Below, in pieces: positions 22,159 through 29,801 of a stretch of DNA of 64,000 nt (its first letter is position 1; every line of letters starts with the position of its first letter). A program made the translations under genes and the position numbers. This DNA comes from WHSW01 sp963740055. GTDB lineage: Bacteria > Actinomycetota > Thermoleophilia > Solirubrobacterales > 70-9. The notes beneath the pieces are model-generated. The model was not told the origin of the DNA. It was given only the letters and a program-made list of their open reading frames with translations, and ran no database searches. The stretch spans positions 372,001 to 436,000 of the forward strand of contig CAVUCL010000005.1 in assembly GCA_963740055.1 (NCBI GenBank), in the 5' to 3' direction.

Positions 22159-22910
22159 GTCGTCCCCTCGCGCTCGGCGGCGAGTCGCCGCGTGCGCTCC
22201 GCGAGCTGCTCGTAGAGCTCGACCAGCTCCGGGGCGCTCTCGCGCAGGGCGGCGAGGTGGCGCGCGACCGTCGCCTCGTCGCCGCGCGCGATCGGCCCGG
22301 TGAGCGCCGCGGCTCCGAGCTCGGACCAGTTCGCCGCCGAGCGCAGGACGAGCGGCGCGAGCAGCTCGCGGGCCTCGTCGGCGCCTCCGGCGGCGGCGAG
22401 CAGGCCGGCCGCGGACTCCTCGAGCGTGACCAGGAAGTTGGAGGCGATCGCGGCCGCAGCGTGGTAGAGGGCGCGGTGCTCGTCGTCGACCTCGAACGGC
22501 CGCATCGCGAGCCGCTCCGCCAGCGACCGGGCGAACGCCAGCGCCCGCGGATCGGAGCCGGCGATCGCGCCGGGGCAGCCGGTGAAATCGGTGCTCGCGT
22601 CGGGGACCGTCTGCAGCGGATGCAGCGAGAAGGTCGCGCCCCCGGCCGCGACGATCGGCGCCAGCGCGGCGAGCGTCGTCGCACCGCTGGTGTGGCCGAC
22701 GAGCGCCGGGACCCGATCGCCCGCCGCAATCGCCCGCGCCAGATCGGCGATCTCCGCGTCGCCGACGCAGAGCAGGACCGCCTCGGCCTCGCGCCAGGCG
22801 GCGGCGGAGTCGTCGCGACCGGCAAGGCGGACCTCGATCCCCGCGGCTCGCGCCGCGGCGGCGAGCGAGCCGCCGACGCGTCCGGCGCCGACGATCGCGA
22901 GCGCGGGCAT
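22155..22910 (-). CDS. Rossmann/DUF2520 protein (ketopantoate-reductase-like)
   Basis: About 251 residues. ALAIVGAGRVGGSLAAAARA is a dinucleotide-binding GxGxxG; VLLCVGDAEIADLA and TFSLHPLQTVPDA follow, then a helical DUF2520 domain. This family often precedes panC in actinobacteria and is a candidate for the missing ketopantoate reductase step, though unproven. The start is uncertain: ATG at 22910 puts the Rossmann strand at the N terminus, and ATG at 22967 adds 19 unstructured residues. Confidence 0.82.
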   Translation of the reverse strand: MPALAIVGAGRVGGSLAAAARAAGIEVRLAGRDDSAAAWREAEAVLLCVGDAEIADLARAIAAGDRVPALVGHTSGATTLAALAPIVAAGGATFSLHPLQTVPDASTDFTGCPGAIAGSDPRALAFARSLAERLAMRPFEVDDEHRALYHAAAAIASNFLVTLEESAAGLLAAAGGADEARELLAPLVLRSAANWSELGAAALTGPIARGDEATVARHLAALRESAPELVELYEQLAERTRRLAAEREGTT

Positions 22911-23112
22911 CGGCGCCGCTCGCGTGGCCGCGCCTTCGGTGGTTGGATCGCGTTCCAGTTCTCGCATCGGAGATACCAGACGGCTTCGGGGAGTTGCCGG
23001 TTCGAAAGCGCCGGCCGGGGCGGGCGCCGGGTCCGATCGCGTCCACGCCCTCGCGGGTCGCGGCGCGGGTCGAATCTTAGCGACGCCCGCCGCCATCCGC
23101 TCGCGGCCGGGA

Positions 23113-23118
23113 TACCAT
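23113..23118 (+). promoter_or_regulatory. -10 element (TACCAT), leaderless
   Basis: TACCAT ends six bases before the GTG at 23125; no Shine-Dalgarno. It would drive the FmdB-like, glycosylase and tsaE genes. Confidence 0.45.
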
Positions 23119-23124
23119 CGCGGC

Positions 23125-23397
23125 GTGCCGATCTACGAGTTTCGCTGCCGGGCCTGCGACCTGCGCTTCGAGGCCCTCGTCGATGCCGGCACGCGCTCGG
23201 TCGCCTGTCGCGGCTGCGGCGCCGCAGAGACCGAGCGGGTGCTCTCGGCCCAGGCGGCGCCGATGAGCCTGGTCAAGGGCCCCGGCGCGGCCCGCAGCCA
23301 GGAGCGCAAGAACGCCGAGCTGCACCGGCGCACGAAGGCGGACTTCAAGGCGCGGCGGCGGCGGGCGCGGGATGCGCGCCAGGGCGGCGAGGGTTGA
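23125..23397 (+). CDS. FmdB-type zinc ribbon protein
   Basis: 90 residues. MPIYEFRCRACDLRFEALV with a second pair CRGCG gives the CxxC...CxxC zinc ribbon of the FmdB family. The C-terminal third is strongly basic (KADFKARRRRARDARQ), suggesting RNA or DNA contact. Its stop overlaps the TTG of the glycosylase gene. Role unknown, perhaps regulatory. Confidence 0.85.
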   Translation: MPIYEFRCRACDLRFEALVDAGTRSVACRGCGAAETERVLSAQAAPMSLVKGPGAARSQERKNAELHRRTKADFKARRRRARDARQGGEG

Positions 23398-24074
23398 GCG
23401 ACGCGGCGGAGGCGCGCCGGCGGGACCTGGTCGAGCTCTACCGCCAGGTCTCCGACTGCACGCGCTGCGCGCTGCACGAGGGGCGCACCAAGGCCGTCTT
23501 CGGCGCCGGGGACGCGGATGCACAGCTGATGTTCGTCGGCGAGGCGCCAGGGGCCGAGGAGGACCGTCAGGGGCTGCCGTTCGTCGGCCGCGCCGGCGGG
23601 CTGCTGAACCAGCTGCTCGAGGGGATCGGGCTGCGGCGCGAGGACGTCTTCATCGCCAACGTGCTCAAGTCGCGCCCGCCGGGCAACCGCGACCCGCAGC
23701 CGGAGGAGATCGAGGCGTGCTGGCCGTACCTCGAGCGCCAGATCCAGCTGATCGAGCCGCGCGTGATCGCGACCCTGGGCAACTTCGCGACCAAGAAGCT
23801 GACCGGGAGCCAGGTCGGGATCACCCGGGTGCACGGGACGCCACAGGTCCACGAGCTCGCCGGGCGGGCGGTGTTCGTGTTCCCGCTCCTGCACCCGGCG
23901 GCCGCCCTGCGCACGCCGTCGCTGGTCGAGACCCTGCGCGAGGACTTCGCCAAGCTCCCCGCGCTGCTCAGCGAGCCGCTGCCGGAGCTGGTCGCGGCGC
24001 CGGAGGCCGGCGAGGAGCCGGTCGAGCAGGCCGAGCGCCGGAGCGCCGACAGCCAGCTCGACCTCTTCGGTTGA
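23394..24074 (+). CDS. Type-4 (family 4) uracil-DNA glycosylase
   Basis: 226 residues from a TTG (TTGA overlap with the previous stop). Four-cysteine Fe-S cluster ligands begin with SDCTRCAL; the GEAPGAEEDRQGLPFVGRAGG motif and the PLLHPAAAL histidine motif identify a UdgA-type enzyme that removes uracil from DNA. A C-terminal acidic tail of about 35 residues ends in QLDLFG, a canonical beta-clamp binding pentapeptide, suggesting tethering to the replisome. Normal core length. Confidence 0.93.
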   Translation: MSDAAEARRRDLVELYRQVSDCTRCALHEGRTKAVFGAGDADAQLMFVGEAPGAEEDRQGLPFVGRAGGLLNQLLEGIGLRREDVFIANVLKSRPPGNRDPQPEEIEACWPYLERQIQLIEPRVIATLGNFATKKLTGSQVGITRVHGTPQVHELAGRAVFVFPLLHPAAALRTPSLVETLREDFAKLPALLSEPLPELVAAPEAGEEPVEQAERRSADSQLDLFG

Positions 24075-24502
24075 GCTCGCTGAGCTCGGACAGCGCCGCG
24101 GCCACCGAGGCGATCGGAGCGCAGCTCGCGCAGCGCCTGCAGCCCGGCGACGTGGTCCTCGTCTCCGGCGAGCTCGGCGCCGGGAAGACGACCCTGGTCC
24201 GGGGCGCCTGCCGCGCGCTCGGGGTCTCAGATCCGATCGTCTCGCCGACGTTCACGATCGGCCGCCGCTACCGCGGGCGGGTCGCGGTCTCCCACCTCGA
24301 TCTCTACCGGCTCGCGACGCTCGAGGGCGAGGATCCGGCCCTGCTCGACGACTACCTGACCGCGGACGCGGTCTCGTTCATCGAGTGGCCGGCGGTCGCG
24401 GACGGGTCCGCGCTCGGCGACGAGGTCGAGATCGCGCTCCGGGTCGAGCTCCGCCACGCGGGCGGCGACCGGCGCGAGATCGTGGTCGAGCCGGCCGCCT
24501 GA
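24071..24502 (+). CDS. tsaE: tRNA threonylcarbamoyladenosine ATPase TsaE
   Basis: 143 residues from TTG, overlapping the glycosylase stop. Walker A SGELGAGKTTLVRG near residue 34, PTFTIGRRY switch and FIEWPAVAD match TsaE, the ATPase that cycles the TsaB-TsaD complex for t6A37 tRNA modification. Its partners tsaB and tsaD lie 0.4-1.6 kb downstream. Confidence 0.94.
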   Translation: MSSLSSDSAAATEAIGAQLAQRLQPGDVVLVSGELGAGKTTLVRGACRALGVSDPIVSPTFTIGRRYRGRVAVSHLDLYRLATLEGEDPALLDDYLTADAVSFIEWPAVADGSALGDEVEIALRVELRHAGGDRREIVVEPAA

Positions 24503-24517
24503 TTCAGCGCTCGGCGG

Positions 24518-24841
24518 TCAGTTGCCGTCCTGCGCCTCGTCGATCGCGTCGTTGACCTCGTTCTCGATGTCCTCGCCGGCCTCCTCGGCCTGCTGCTGGG
24601 CGTCCTCGGCCTCCTGCTGGGCGTCGTCGACCGACTCCTCGACGTTGGCGTCGTCGAGCGCCTCGTCGACCTGGTTCTGCGCGTCCTCGGTGATCTCGTC
24701 GGCCTGCTCCTGGGCGCTGTCGATCGCCTCGTTCACCTCGTCCTCGGTGTCGTCACCGCAGCCGGACCAGACGGCGCCCATGGCGGCGATCGCGAGCACG
24801 CCGGCGGCGGTCTTCGCGCGCCTCGCCGTGAGTCTCGTCAT
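24518..24841 (-). CDS. Small acidic lipoprotein with coiled-coil repeats
   Basis: 107 residues. Signal peptide TAAGVLAIAAMGAVWSGC ends at a lipobox cysteine near residue 28. The mature part is built from EDAQ/DDAQ-like repeats (SAQEQADEITEDAQNQVDEA, DDAQQEAEDAQQQAEEAGED), a highly acidic helix. A strong AGGAGGGGAG ribosome site precedes the ATG. It interrupts the tsa genes on the opposite strand. Probable membrane-anchored helical rod; function unknown. Confidence 0.75.
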   Translation of the reverse strand: MTRLTARRAKTAAGVLAIAAMGAVWSGCGDDTEDEVNEAIDSAQEQADEITEDAQNQVDEALDDANVEESVDDAQQEAEDAQQQAEEAGEDIENEVNDAIDEAQDGN

Positions 24842-24912
24842 CGATGCTCCCCTCCTGCTTCGTTGCTCGGCCGCCGAGCGGCGACCGCTGCAGCCTAACC
24901 GCCCGGCGGGTC

Positions 24913-24918
24913 TAGTCT
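24913..24918 (+). promoter_or_regulatory. -10 element (TAGTCT) of tsaB, leaderless
   Basis: TAGTCT ends seven bases before the GTG at 24926, supporting that GTG as the start. Confidence 0.5.
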
Positions 24919-24925
24919 GGCGCCC

Positions 24926-25666
24926 GTGAACCGGTCGGCGAAAATGGGGCTGGTGCTCGGGCTCGACACCGCCACCCCGGCGACCGCGGTCGCGGTGGCG
25001 ACTCCCGAGGAGACGCTCTGCGAGCGCGCTGACGAGCCGCGGCCGGAGGGCCGCCCCGCGCACGCGACGACCCTGCTCGAGCAGGTCGAGGCCGCGGTCG
25101 CGGTCGCCGGTGGGTGGAGGGCGATCGAGCGGATCGCGGTCGGGGTCGGCCCGGGCGCCTTCACCGGACTGCGGGTCGGGATCGCCACCGCGCGGGCGCT
25201 CGCCCAGGCCCGCGGGCTCGAGCTCGTCGCCGTCAGCTCGACCGCGGCGCTCGCGCGCGGGATCGGAGCCGGCGCGCCGGAGCCCGGCCGCGGGCGCCTG
25301 GCGGCGATCGACGCTCGCCGCGGGGAGCTGTTCGCGGCGCTCTACGACGAGCGCTCGGCCGAGCTCTGGGCGCCGTTCGTGGCGACGCCGGAGGCGATCG
25401 CGACGCGCGTCGGGTCGCTCGCCGAGAGTCCGCTGGCCGCGGGCGACGGCTCGATACGATTCCGAGACCAGCTCGAGGCCGCGAACGTGGAGGTTCTCCC
25501 GGACGCGGACCCGGCCCACCGGATGGCGGCGCGCCACGTCTGCGCGCTCGGCGCCCGCGCAGAGCCGGTTCCGCTCGAGCAGGTGAAGCCGATCTATCTC
25601 AGACGACCCGACGCAGAGGTATGGCGTGAGCGAACCAACCGCGACTCGGAGCCCGCAGCGGGCTGA
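24926..25666 (+). CDS. tsaB: tRNA threonylcarbamoyladenosine dimerisation partner TsaB
   Basis: 246 residues from GTG. LVLGLDTATPATAVAV at the N terminus, then IAVGVGPGAFTGLRVGIATARAL, are the ASKHA signatures of TsaB, which dimerises with TsaD in t6A synthesis. IDARRGELFAALYD is also typical. The last 40 bases overlap rimI in another frame. Confidence 0.94.
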   Translation: MNRSAKMGLVLGLDTATPATAVAVATPEETLCERADEPRPEGRPAHATTLLEQVEAAVAVAGGWRAIERIAVGVGPGAFTGLRVGIATARALAQARGLELVAVSSTAALARGIGAGAPEPGRGRLAAIDARRGELFAALYDERSAELWAPFVATPEAIATRVGSLAESPLAAGDGSIRFRDQLEAANVEVLPDADPAHRMAARHVCALGARAEPVPLEQVKPIYLRRPDAEVWRERTNRDSEPAAG

Positions 25667-26135
25667 CCGCGAGCATGGGGACGAGCTTGCGGTGCGACCG
25701 CTGGTCTACGGCGACCTGCCGGCGGTGCTCGCGATCGAGCGGCGTTCGTTCCAGACCCCATGGTCGCTGGCGATGTTCGTGCTCGAGCTCTCGAAGCCGT
25801 CGGGGATCTGCCTCGCGATCACCGGCGAGGCCGGGCTGCTCGGCTACCTGGTCTGCTCGCGCTACACCGACGTCTGGCACCTGATGAACATCGCGGTCGT
25901 CCCCGAGCGCCGTCGCGAGGGGATCGCGACGACGCTGATGGAGCGGCTCTTCGACGACGCCGGGCCGGACGGCCGCTTCACGCTCGAGGTCAGGACCTCG
26001 AACGCGAGCGCGATCGCGATGTACGAGCGCTTCGGCTTCCGGCCCGCGGGCCACCGCCGCCGTTATTACCACGACAACGGCGAGGACGCACTCATAATGT
26101 GGCTAGAGCAACCACTGCGCCCGGTCGCACGTTGA
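25626..26135 (+). CDS. rimI: Ribosomal protein S18-alanine N-acetyltransferase-like
   Basis: 169 residues from GTG. GNAT fold with MNIAVVPERRREGIATTLME (acetyl-CoA loop R-x-x-G-I-A) and LEVRTSNASAIAMYERFGF, as in RimI. An extra 20-residue N-terminal leader is present. It overlaps tsaB by 41 bases and tsaD by four (TTGA). The tsaB-rimI-tsaD order is common in actinobacteria. Confidence 0.92.
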   Translation: MSEPTATRSPQRADREHGDELAVRPLVYGDLPAVLAIERRSFQTPWSLAMFVLELSKPSGICLAITGEAGLLGYLVCSRYTDVWHLMNIAVVPERRREGIATTLMERLFDDAGPDGRFTLEVRTSNASAIAMYERFGFRPAGHRRRYYHDNGEDALIMWLEQPLRPVAR

Positions 26136-27142
26136 TCCTTGCGATCGAGACGTCTTGCGACGACACCTGCGCGGCGGTGGTCGAGGGCGCGTCGGTCCGC
26201 TCGAACGTGGTCTCGTCGCAGGCGGCGGCGCACGAGCGCTTCGGTGGCGTCGTCCCCGAGGTCGCCTCGCGCCACCACCTCGAGCTCGTCAACCCGATCC
26301 TCGACGCGGCGCTCGCCGACGCGGGGGTCGAGCTCGGCGAGGTCGAGGCGCTCGCGGTCACCCGCGGGCCCGGGCTGATCGGCGCCCTGCTGGTCGGGAT
26401 CAACACCGCGAAGGCGCTCGCCGCCGCGACCGGCAAGCCGCTCGCCGGGATCGACCACCTGCACGGCCACGTCGCCGCCAACTTCCTCGACCCGGACCCG
26501 ATCGAGCCCCCGTTCCTGTGTCTGATCGCGAGCGGCGGTCACACGCTGCTCGCCGGCGTTCGCGCCCACGACGGCTACGAGGTCCTCGGACAGACGCTCG
26601 ACGACGCCGCCGGCGAGGCGCTCGACAAGGCCGCCCGGATGCTCGGCCTCGGCTATCCGGGCGGGCCCGCGATCGAGCGCGCCGCGGTCGAGGGCGACCC
26701 GCAGGCCTTCGAGCTCCCGCTTGCGATGACCAACGACCCGAGCCTCGACTTCAGCTTCAGCGGCCTGAAGACGGCGCTGCTCTACCGGGTGCGCGAGCTC
26801 GGCCCCGAGGCCGCGCACGAGCGCCGGGCGGACCTCGCCGCCTCCTTTCAGGCCGCGGTGGTCGAGCAGCTCCTGGTCAAGCTGCGCCGGGCCGCGCGCG
26901 GTGGCAGCCGGCGCCGGCGGATCGAGGGCGGCGGCTGGCGCGCGGTCGCGCTCGGCGGTGGCGTCGCCGCCAACGGCCTCCTGCGCGACCGGGTGGCGGA
27001 GCTGTGCGAGGCCGAGGGGCTGGAGCTGAAGCTGGTCGCGCGCGAGCTCTGCACCGACAACGCGGCGATGATCGGTTCCGCGGCGCGCTTCGTCGAGGCG
27101 GCTCCGTATCCCGACTACCTCGCCTGGGACGCCCACGCCTAG
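26132..27142 (+). CDS. tsaD: tRNA N6-threonylcarbamoyltransferase TsaD
   Basis: 336 residues. TTG at 26132 is chosen because it overlaps the rimI stop (TTGA) and gives MILAIETSCDDT at the very N terminus, as in the family; GTG at 26099 would add 11 residues. Metal ligands HLHGH, then LIASGGHTLL, DFSFSGLKTAL and VALGGGVAANGLLR complete the ASKHA domain. A basic insert RRAARGGSRRRR near residue 255 is unusual in length. It transfers threonylcarbamoyl to A37. Confidence 0.95.
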   Translation: MILAIETSCDDTCAAVVEGASVRSNVVSSQAAAHERFGGVVPEVASRHHLELVNPILDAALADAGVELGEVEALAVTRGPGLIGALLVGINTAKALAAATGKPLAGIDHLHGHVAANFLDPDPIEPPFLCLIASGGHTLLAGVRAHDGYEVLGQTLDDAAGEALDKAARMLGLGYPGGPAIERAAVEGDPQAFELPLAMTNDPSLDFSFSGLKTALLYRVRELGPEAAHERRADLAASFQAAVVEQLLVKLRRAARGGSRRRRIEGGGWRAVALGGGVAANGLLRDRVAELCEAEGLELKLVARELCTDNAAMIGSAARFVEAAPYPDYLAWDAHA

Positions 27143-27150
27143 GGACCTGG

Positions 27151-27396
27151 ATGAGCGCGGTGGTCACCCTCTACGGCCGCGACGGCTGCCACCTGTGCGA
27201 CGAGGCGCGCGAGTCGATCGCCCGCCTCGGCGGCGAGGGCTTCGAGCTGCGCGAGGTCGACATCGAGTCCGACGAGCGGCTGCTCGCCGCGTACCTGGAA
27301 CGGATCCCGGTGGTCGAGGTCGATGGGCGCGAGGTGAGCGAGCTCGTCTTCGATGCCGACGCGTTCCTGCGCGAGCTTCATACTGTCGAGCCGTGA
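27151..27396 (+). CDS. Glutaredoxin-like protein (DUF836 type)
   Basis: 81 residues. VTLYGRDGCHLCDEA contains the CxxC redox motif at residues 13-16, and IPVVEVDG carries the cis-proline. Its stop overlaps the rex start (GTGA), linking a thiol-disulfide protein to a redox sensor in one operon. Partner unknown. Confidence 0.87.
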   Translation: MSAVVTLYGRDGCHLCDEARESIARLGGEGFELREVDIESDERLLAAYLERIPVVEVDGREVSELVFDADAFLRELHTVEP

Positions 27397-28079
27397 CCGA
27401 CCCCTCGATCAGCGAGCGCACCGCGGCCGAGAGCGTCAACGTCGACGGCTCGCTCGGCGAGGGCGATCGGCTCTCGCTCGGTGTGGCCGCGCGGCTCTCG
27501 CGTTACCTGCAGGTGCTGATCCAGGCCCGCAAGATGGGCCGCGAGACGATCTCCTCGCAGGAGCTCGCCGAGTACACGCACATCAACTCGACCCAGATCC
27601 GCCGCGACCTCTCGGGCTTCGGCAAGTTCGGCAAACGTGGCGTCGGCTACCGGGTCGAGTCGCTGGTCGGCGAGATCCGCAAGATCCTCCACACCTCCGG
27701 CCAACACAACATCGCCCTCTTCGGCGCGGGCAACCTCGGCCAGGCGATCGCGAGCTCGGATATCTTCGCCGACCACGGGTTCCGGATCGTCGCGATCTTC
27801 GACGCCGACTCGGAGGTCGTCGGCAAGAGCTTCGGCGGCGTCCCGGTGCGCGCGCTCGCCGACCTCGACCAGGTGGTGCGCGAGGACGAGGTCGTGGTCG
27901 GCGTGCTCGCGGTGCCCGCGAACGCCGCTCAGGCGGTCGCCGATCAGCTCGTCGAGGCCGGCGTGAAGATCATCTTCAACTACTCCGAGCAGCTGCTCCA
28001 GGTGCCGCCCGAGGTCACCGTGCACACCTCGAGCCCCGCCGTCGACCTCCTCTACGCGCTCTATTTCTACCTCGCATAG
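27393..28079 (+). CDS. rex: Redox-sensing transcriptional repressor Rex
   Basis: 228 residues from GTG. N-terminal winged helix (SSQELAEYTHINSTQIRRDL, recognition region GFGKFGKRGVGY) and Rossmann domain NIALFGAGNLGQAIA. Rex reads the NADH/NAD+ ratio and represses respiratory and fermentative genes. I found no canonical TTGTGAANNNNTTCACAA operator in this window, so targets are elsewhere. Confidence 0.96.
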   Translation: MTDPSISERTAAESVNVDGSLGEGDRLSLGVAARLSRYLQVLIQARKMGRETISSQELAEYTHINSTQIRRDLSGFGKFGKRGVGYRVESLVGEIRKILHTSGQHNIALFGAGNLGQAIASSDIFADHGFRIVAIFDADSEVVGKSFGGVPVRALADLDQVVREDEVVVGVLAVPANAAQAVADQLVEAGVKIIFNYSEQLLQVPPEVTVHTSSPAVDLLYALYFYLA

Positions 28080-28086
28080 AGGCCTC

Positions 28087-29262
28087 GTGGCCGGCACCCG
28101 GAAGCAGCGCGCGCAGAGCCTCGACCTCGAACGCGCCCGCGAGGTGTTCGAGGCGTCGCAGGACTTCACCATCGGCCTCGAGGAGGAGTTCGCGCTCGTC
28201 GACCCGTCGAGCCTCGAGCTCGTACACCGCTTCGAGGAGCTGTTCGCCGCCTGCCAGGAGGACGCCGTGCTCGCCGAGTCCGCAGCCGGCGAGCTGATCG
28301 ACACCGAGATCGAGATCCGCTCCGGGCGCGCCGAGGGCTTTGCCGAGGCCGCGGAGCTCCAGCTCGAGCGCCGGGCGCGGCTGTTCGCGCTCGCCGAGCG
28401 GCTCGGGATCGGGCTCGCCGCCTGCGGCACGCATCCGTGGGCGAGCTACCTCGATCAGCAGATCATCGACACCGAGCACTACAACCGCCTGCGCGAGGAG
28501 CTGCGCTGGGTCGCGCAGCGAAACAACACCTGGAGCACCCACGTGCACGTCGGCATCCGCGGCGCCGATCGCGCGATCGCGGTCTGCGACAACCTGCGCG
28601 CAGTCCTGCCGCCGCTGCTGGCGCTGTCGGCGAACTCGCCCTTCCTCGACGGCCGCGACAGCGGCCTCGCCTCGGTCCGGAGCGAGATCTTCACCCGCAC
28701 CTTCCCGCGCTGCGGGGTGCACGAGCCGTTCGGCGGCTGGGACGCCTACGCCGACTTCATCGACCTCCTGGTCGAGACCGATTCGATCGTCGAGTCGACC
28801 CAGCTCTGGTGGAGCGTGCGCCCGCACCACGCGTTCGGGACCGTCGAGCTGCGGATCTGCGACGCGCAGACGCGCGGCGACGAGTCCTCCGCCCTCGCCG
28901 CCCTGATCACCGCCTGCATCGCGCAGTCCGCGATCGACTACGACGAGGGCGCGCTCACGCCCCCGCTCGGCCATCGCCAGATCGAGGAGAACCTCTGGCG
29001 CGCGATCCGCCACGGGCTCGACGGGACCCAGATCGACTTCGCCGCCCGCGAGGCGATCCCGACCAGGGCGGCGCTCGAGCGCCTGCTCGAGTGGACGGCT
29101 CCGGCGCGGACGGCGCTCGGGCTCGACTGCGAGCTGCCGAAGCGAAATGGTGCGCAGCGGATGCGCGCGGCGCTCGAGGACGGGCTGCCGCTCGCCGAGG
29201 TCTACCGCGAGGCGGTCGCCGAGACCCGCGGCACCTACGCCCCCGAGGGCGCGCTCGGCTAG
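28087..29262 (+). CDS. YbdK-type carboxylate-amine ligase (GCS2 family)
   Basis: 391 residues. TIGLEEEFALVD (metal/ATP site), GTHPWASY, THVHVGI and ELRICDAQTR are the GCS2 signatures shared with EgtA and YbdK gamma-glutamyl ligases. It lies seven bases after rex and may form a gamma-glutamyl amide, but the acceptor is unknown; many actinobacterial paralogues are uncharacterised. Confidence 0.88.
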   Translation: MAGTRKQRAQSLDLERAREVFEASQDFTIGLEEEFALVDPSSLELVHRFEELFAACQEDAVLAESAAGELIDTEIEIRSGRAEGFAEAAELQLERRARLFALAERLGIGLAACGTHPWASYLDQQIIDTEHYNRLREELRWVAQRNNTWSTHVHVGIRGADRAIAVCDNLRAVLPPLLALSANSPFLDGRDSGLASVRSEIFTRTFPRCGVHEPFGGWDAYADFIDLLVETDSIVESTQLWWSVRPHHAFGTVELRICDAQTRGDESSALAALITACIAQSAIDYDEGALTPPLGHRQIEENLWRAIRHGLDGTQIDFAAREAIPTRAALERLLEWTAPARTALGLDCELPKRNGAQRMRAALEDGLPLAEVYREAVAETRGTYAPEGALG

Positions 29263-29273
29263 GTTTCGCGGCG

Positions 29274-29711
29274 ATGACCTCAGAGACGCCCGAGAGCCAG
29301 GGGGGCGCGCCGCCGCCGGGCGACGCGCCGGCCAACGAGGAGGAGCTTCAGCGCCGGCTCGAGGAGCAGCTGCGCAAGGTCCGGGTCCAGGACCTGCTGC
29401 TCGAGAGCGTCGCCAGCATCCTCAACCTCTCCGCACGGCGGATCGCGAAGGCCGACGAGCGCGACCTCGAGCAGGGCCGGATCGGGATCGACGCTGTGCG
29501 TGCGGTCCTCGACCTGCTCGAGCCCGAGCCGCGCGAGCAGGTGCGCGAGGCGCTCTCGCAGGTGCAGGTGCTCTACGCCCGCGAGGCGCAGGGCGCCGAG
29601 GGCGGTGGCGGACAGCCGCCGGAGTCGCCGGCGGGCGGCGCGAGCGAGCCGGCGCCGGGCCCGCAGCCCGAGCGCCCGGGCGGGTTGTGGACTCCGCCTG
29701 GCGCGTCGTAA
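29274..29711 (+). CDS. DUF1844-like small protein with Pro-rich tail
   Basis: 145 residues. The middle (VQDLLLESVASILNLSARRI ... IGIDAVRAVLDLLE ... VREALSQVQVLYA) follows the helical pattern of DUF1844. N- and C-terminal ends are Pro/Gly/Glu-rich and disordered. It begins 11 bases after the ligase stop. Function unknown. Confidence 0.6.
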   Translation: MTSETPESQGGAPPPGDAPANEEELQRRLEEQLRKVRVQDLLLESVASILNLSARRIAKADERDLEQGRIGIDAVRAVLDLLEPEPREQVREALSQVQVLYAREAQGAEGGGGQPPESPAGGASEPAPGPQPERPGGLWTPPGAS

Positions 29712-29743
29712 TTCCGACCCAATCGCTAAGGTACTCGCGCCTC

Positions 29744-29767
29744 GCGGCCGGAACGTCCCCCGGCCGC
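29744..29767 (+). terminator. 8-bp G+C hairpin before hppA
   Basis: Arms GCGGCCGG (29744-29751) and CCGGCCGC (29760-29767), eight-base loop, followed by TTCTGACT. Probably ends the rex-ligase transcript; it could also lie in the hppA leader. Confidence 0.5.
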
Positions 29768-29801
29768 TTCTGACTGAATAAGCCCCTACGGAGGACTTGA
29801 C

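Noticed and set aside
27393..28079. Rex operator near rex for autoregulation
   Set aside because: No TTGTGAANNNNTTCACAA-like site found in the surrounding sequence.
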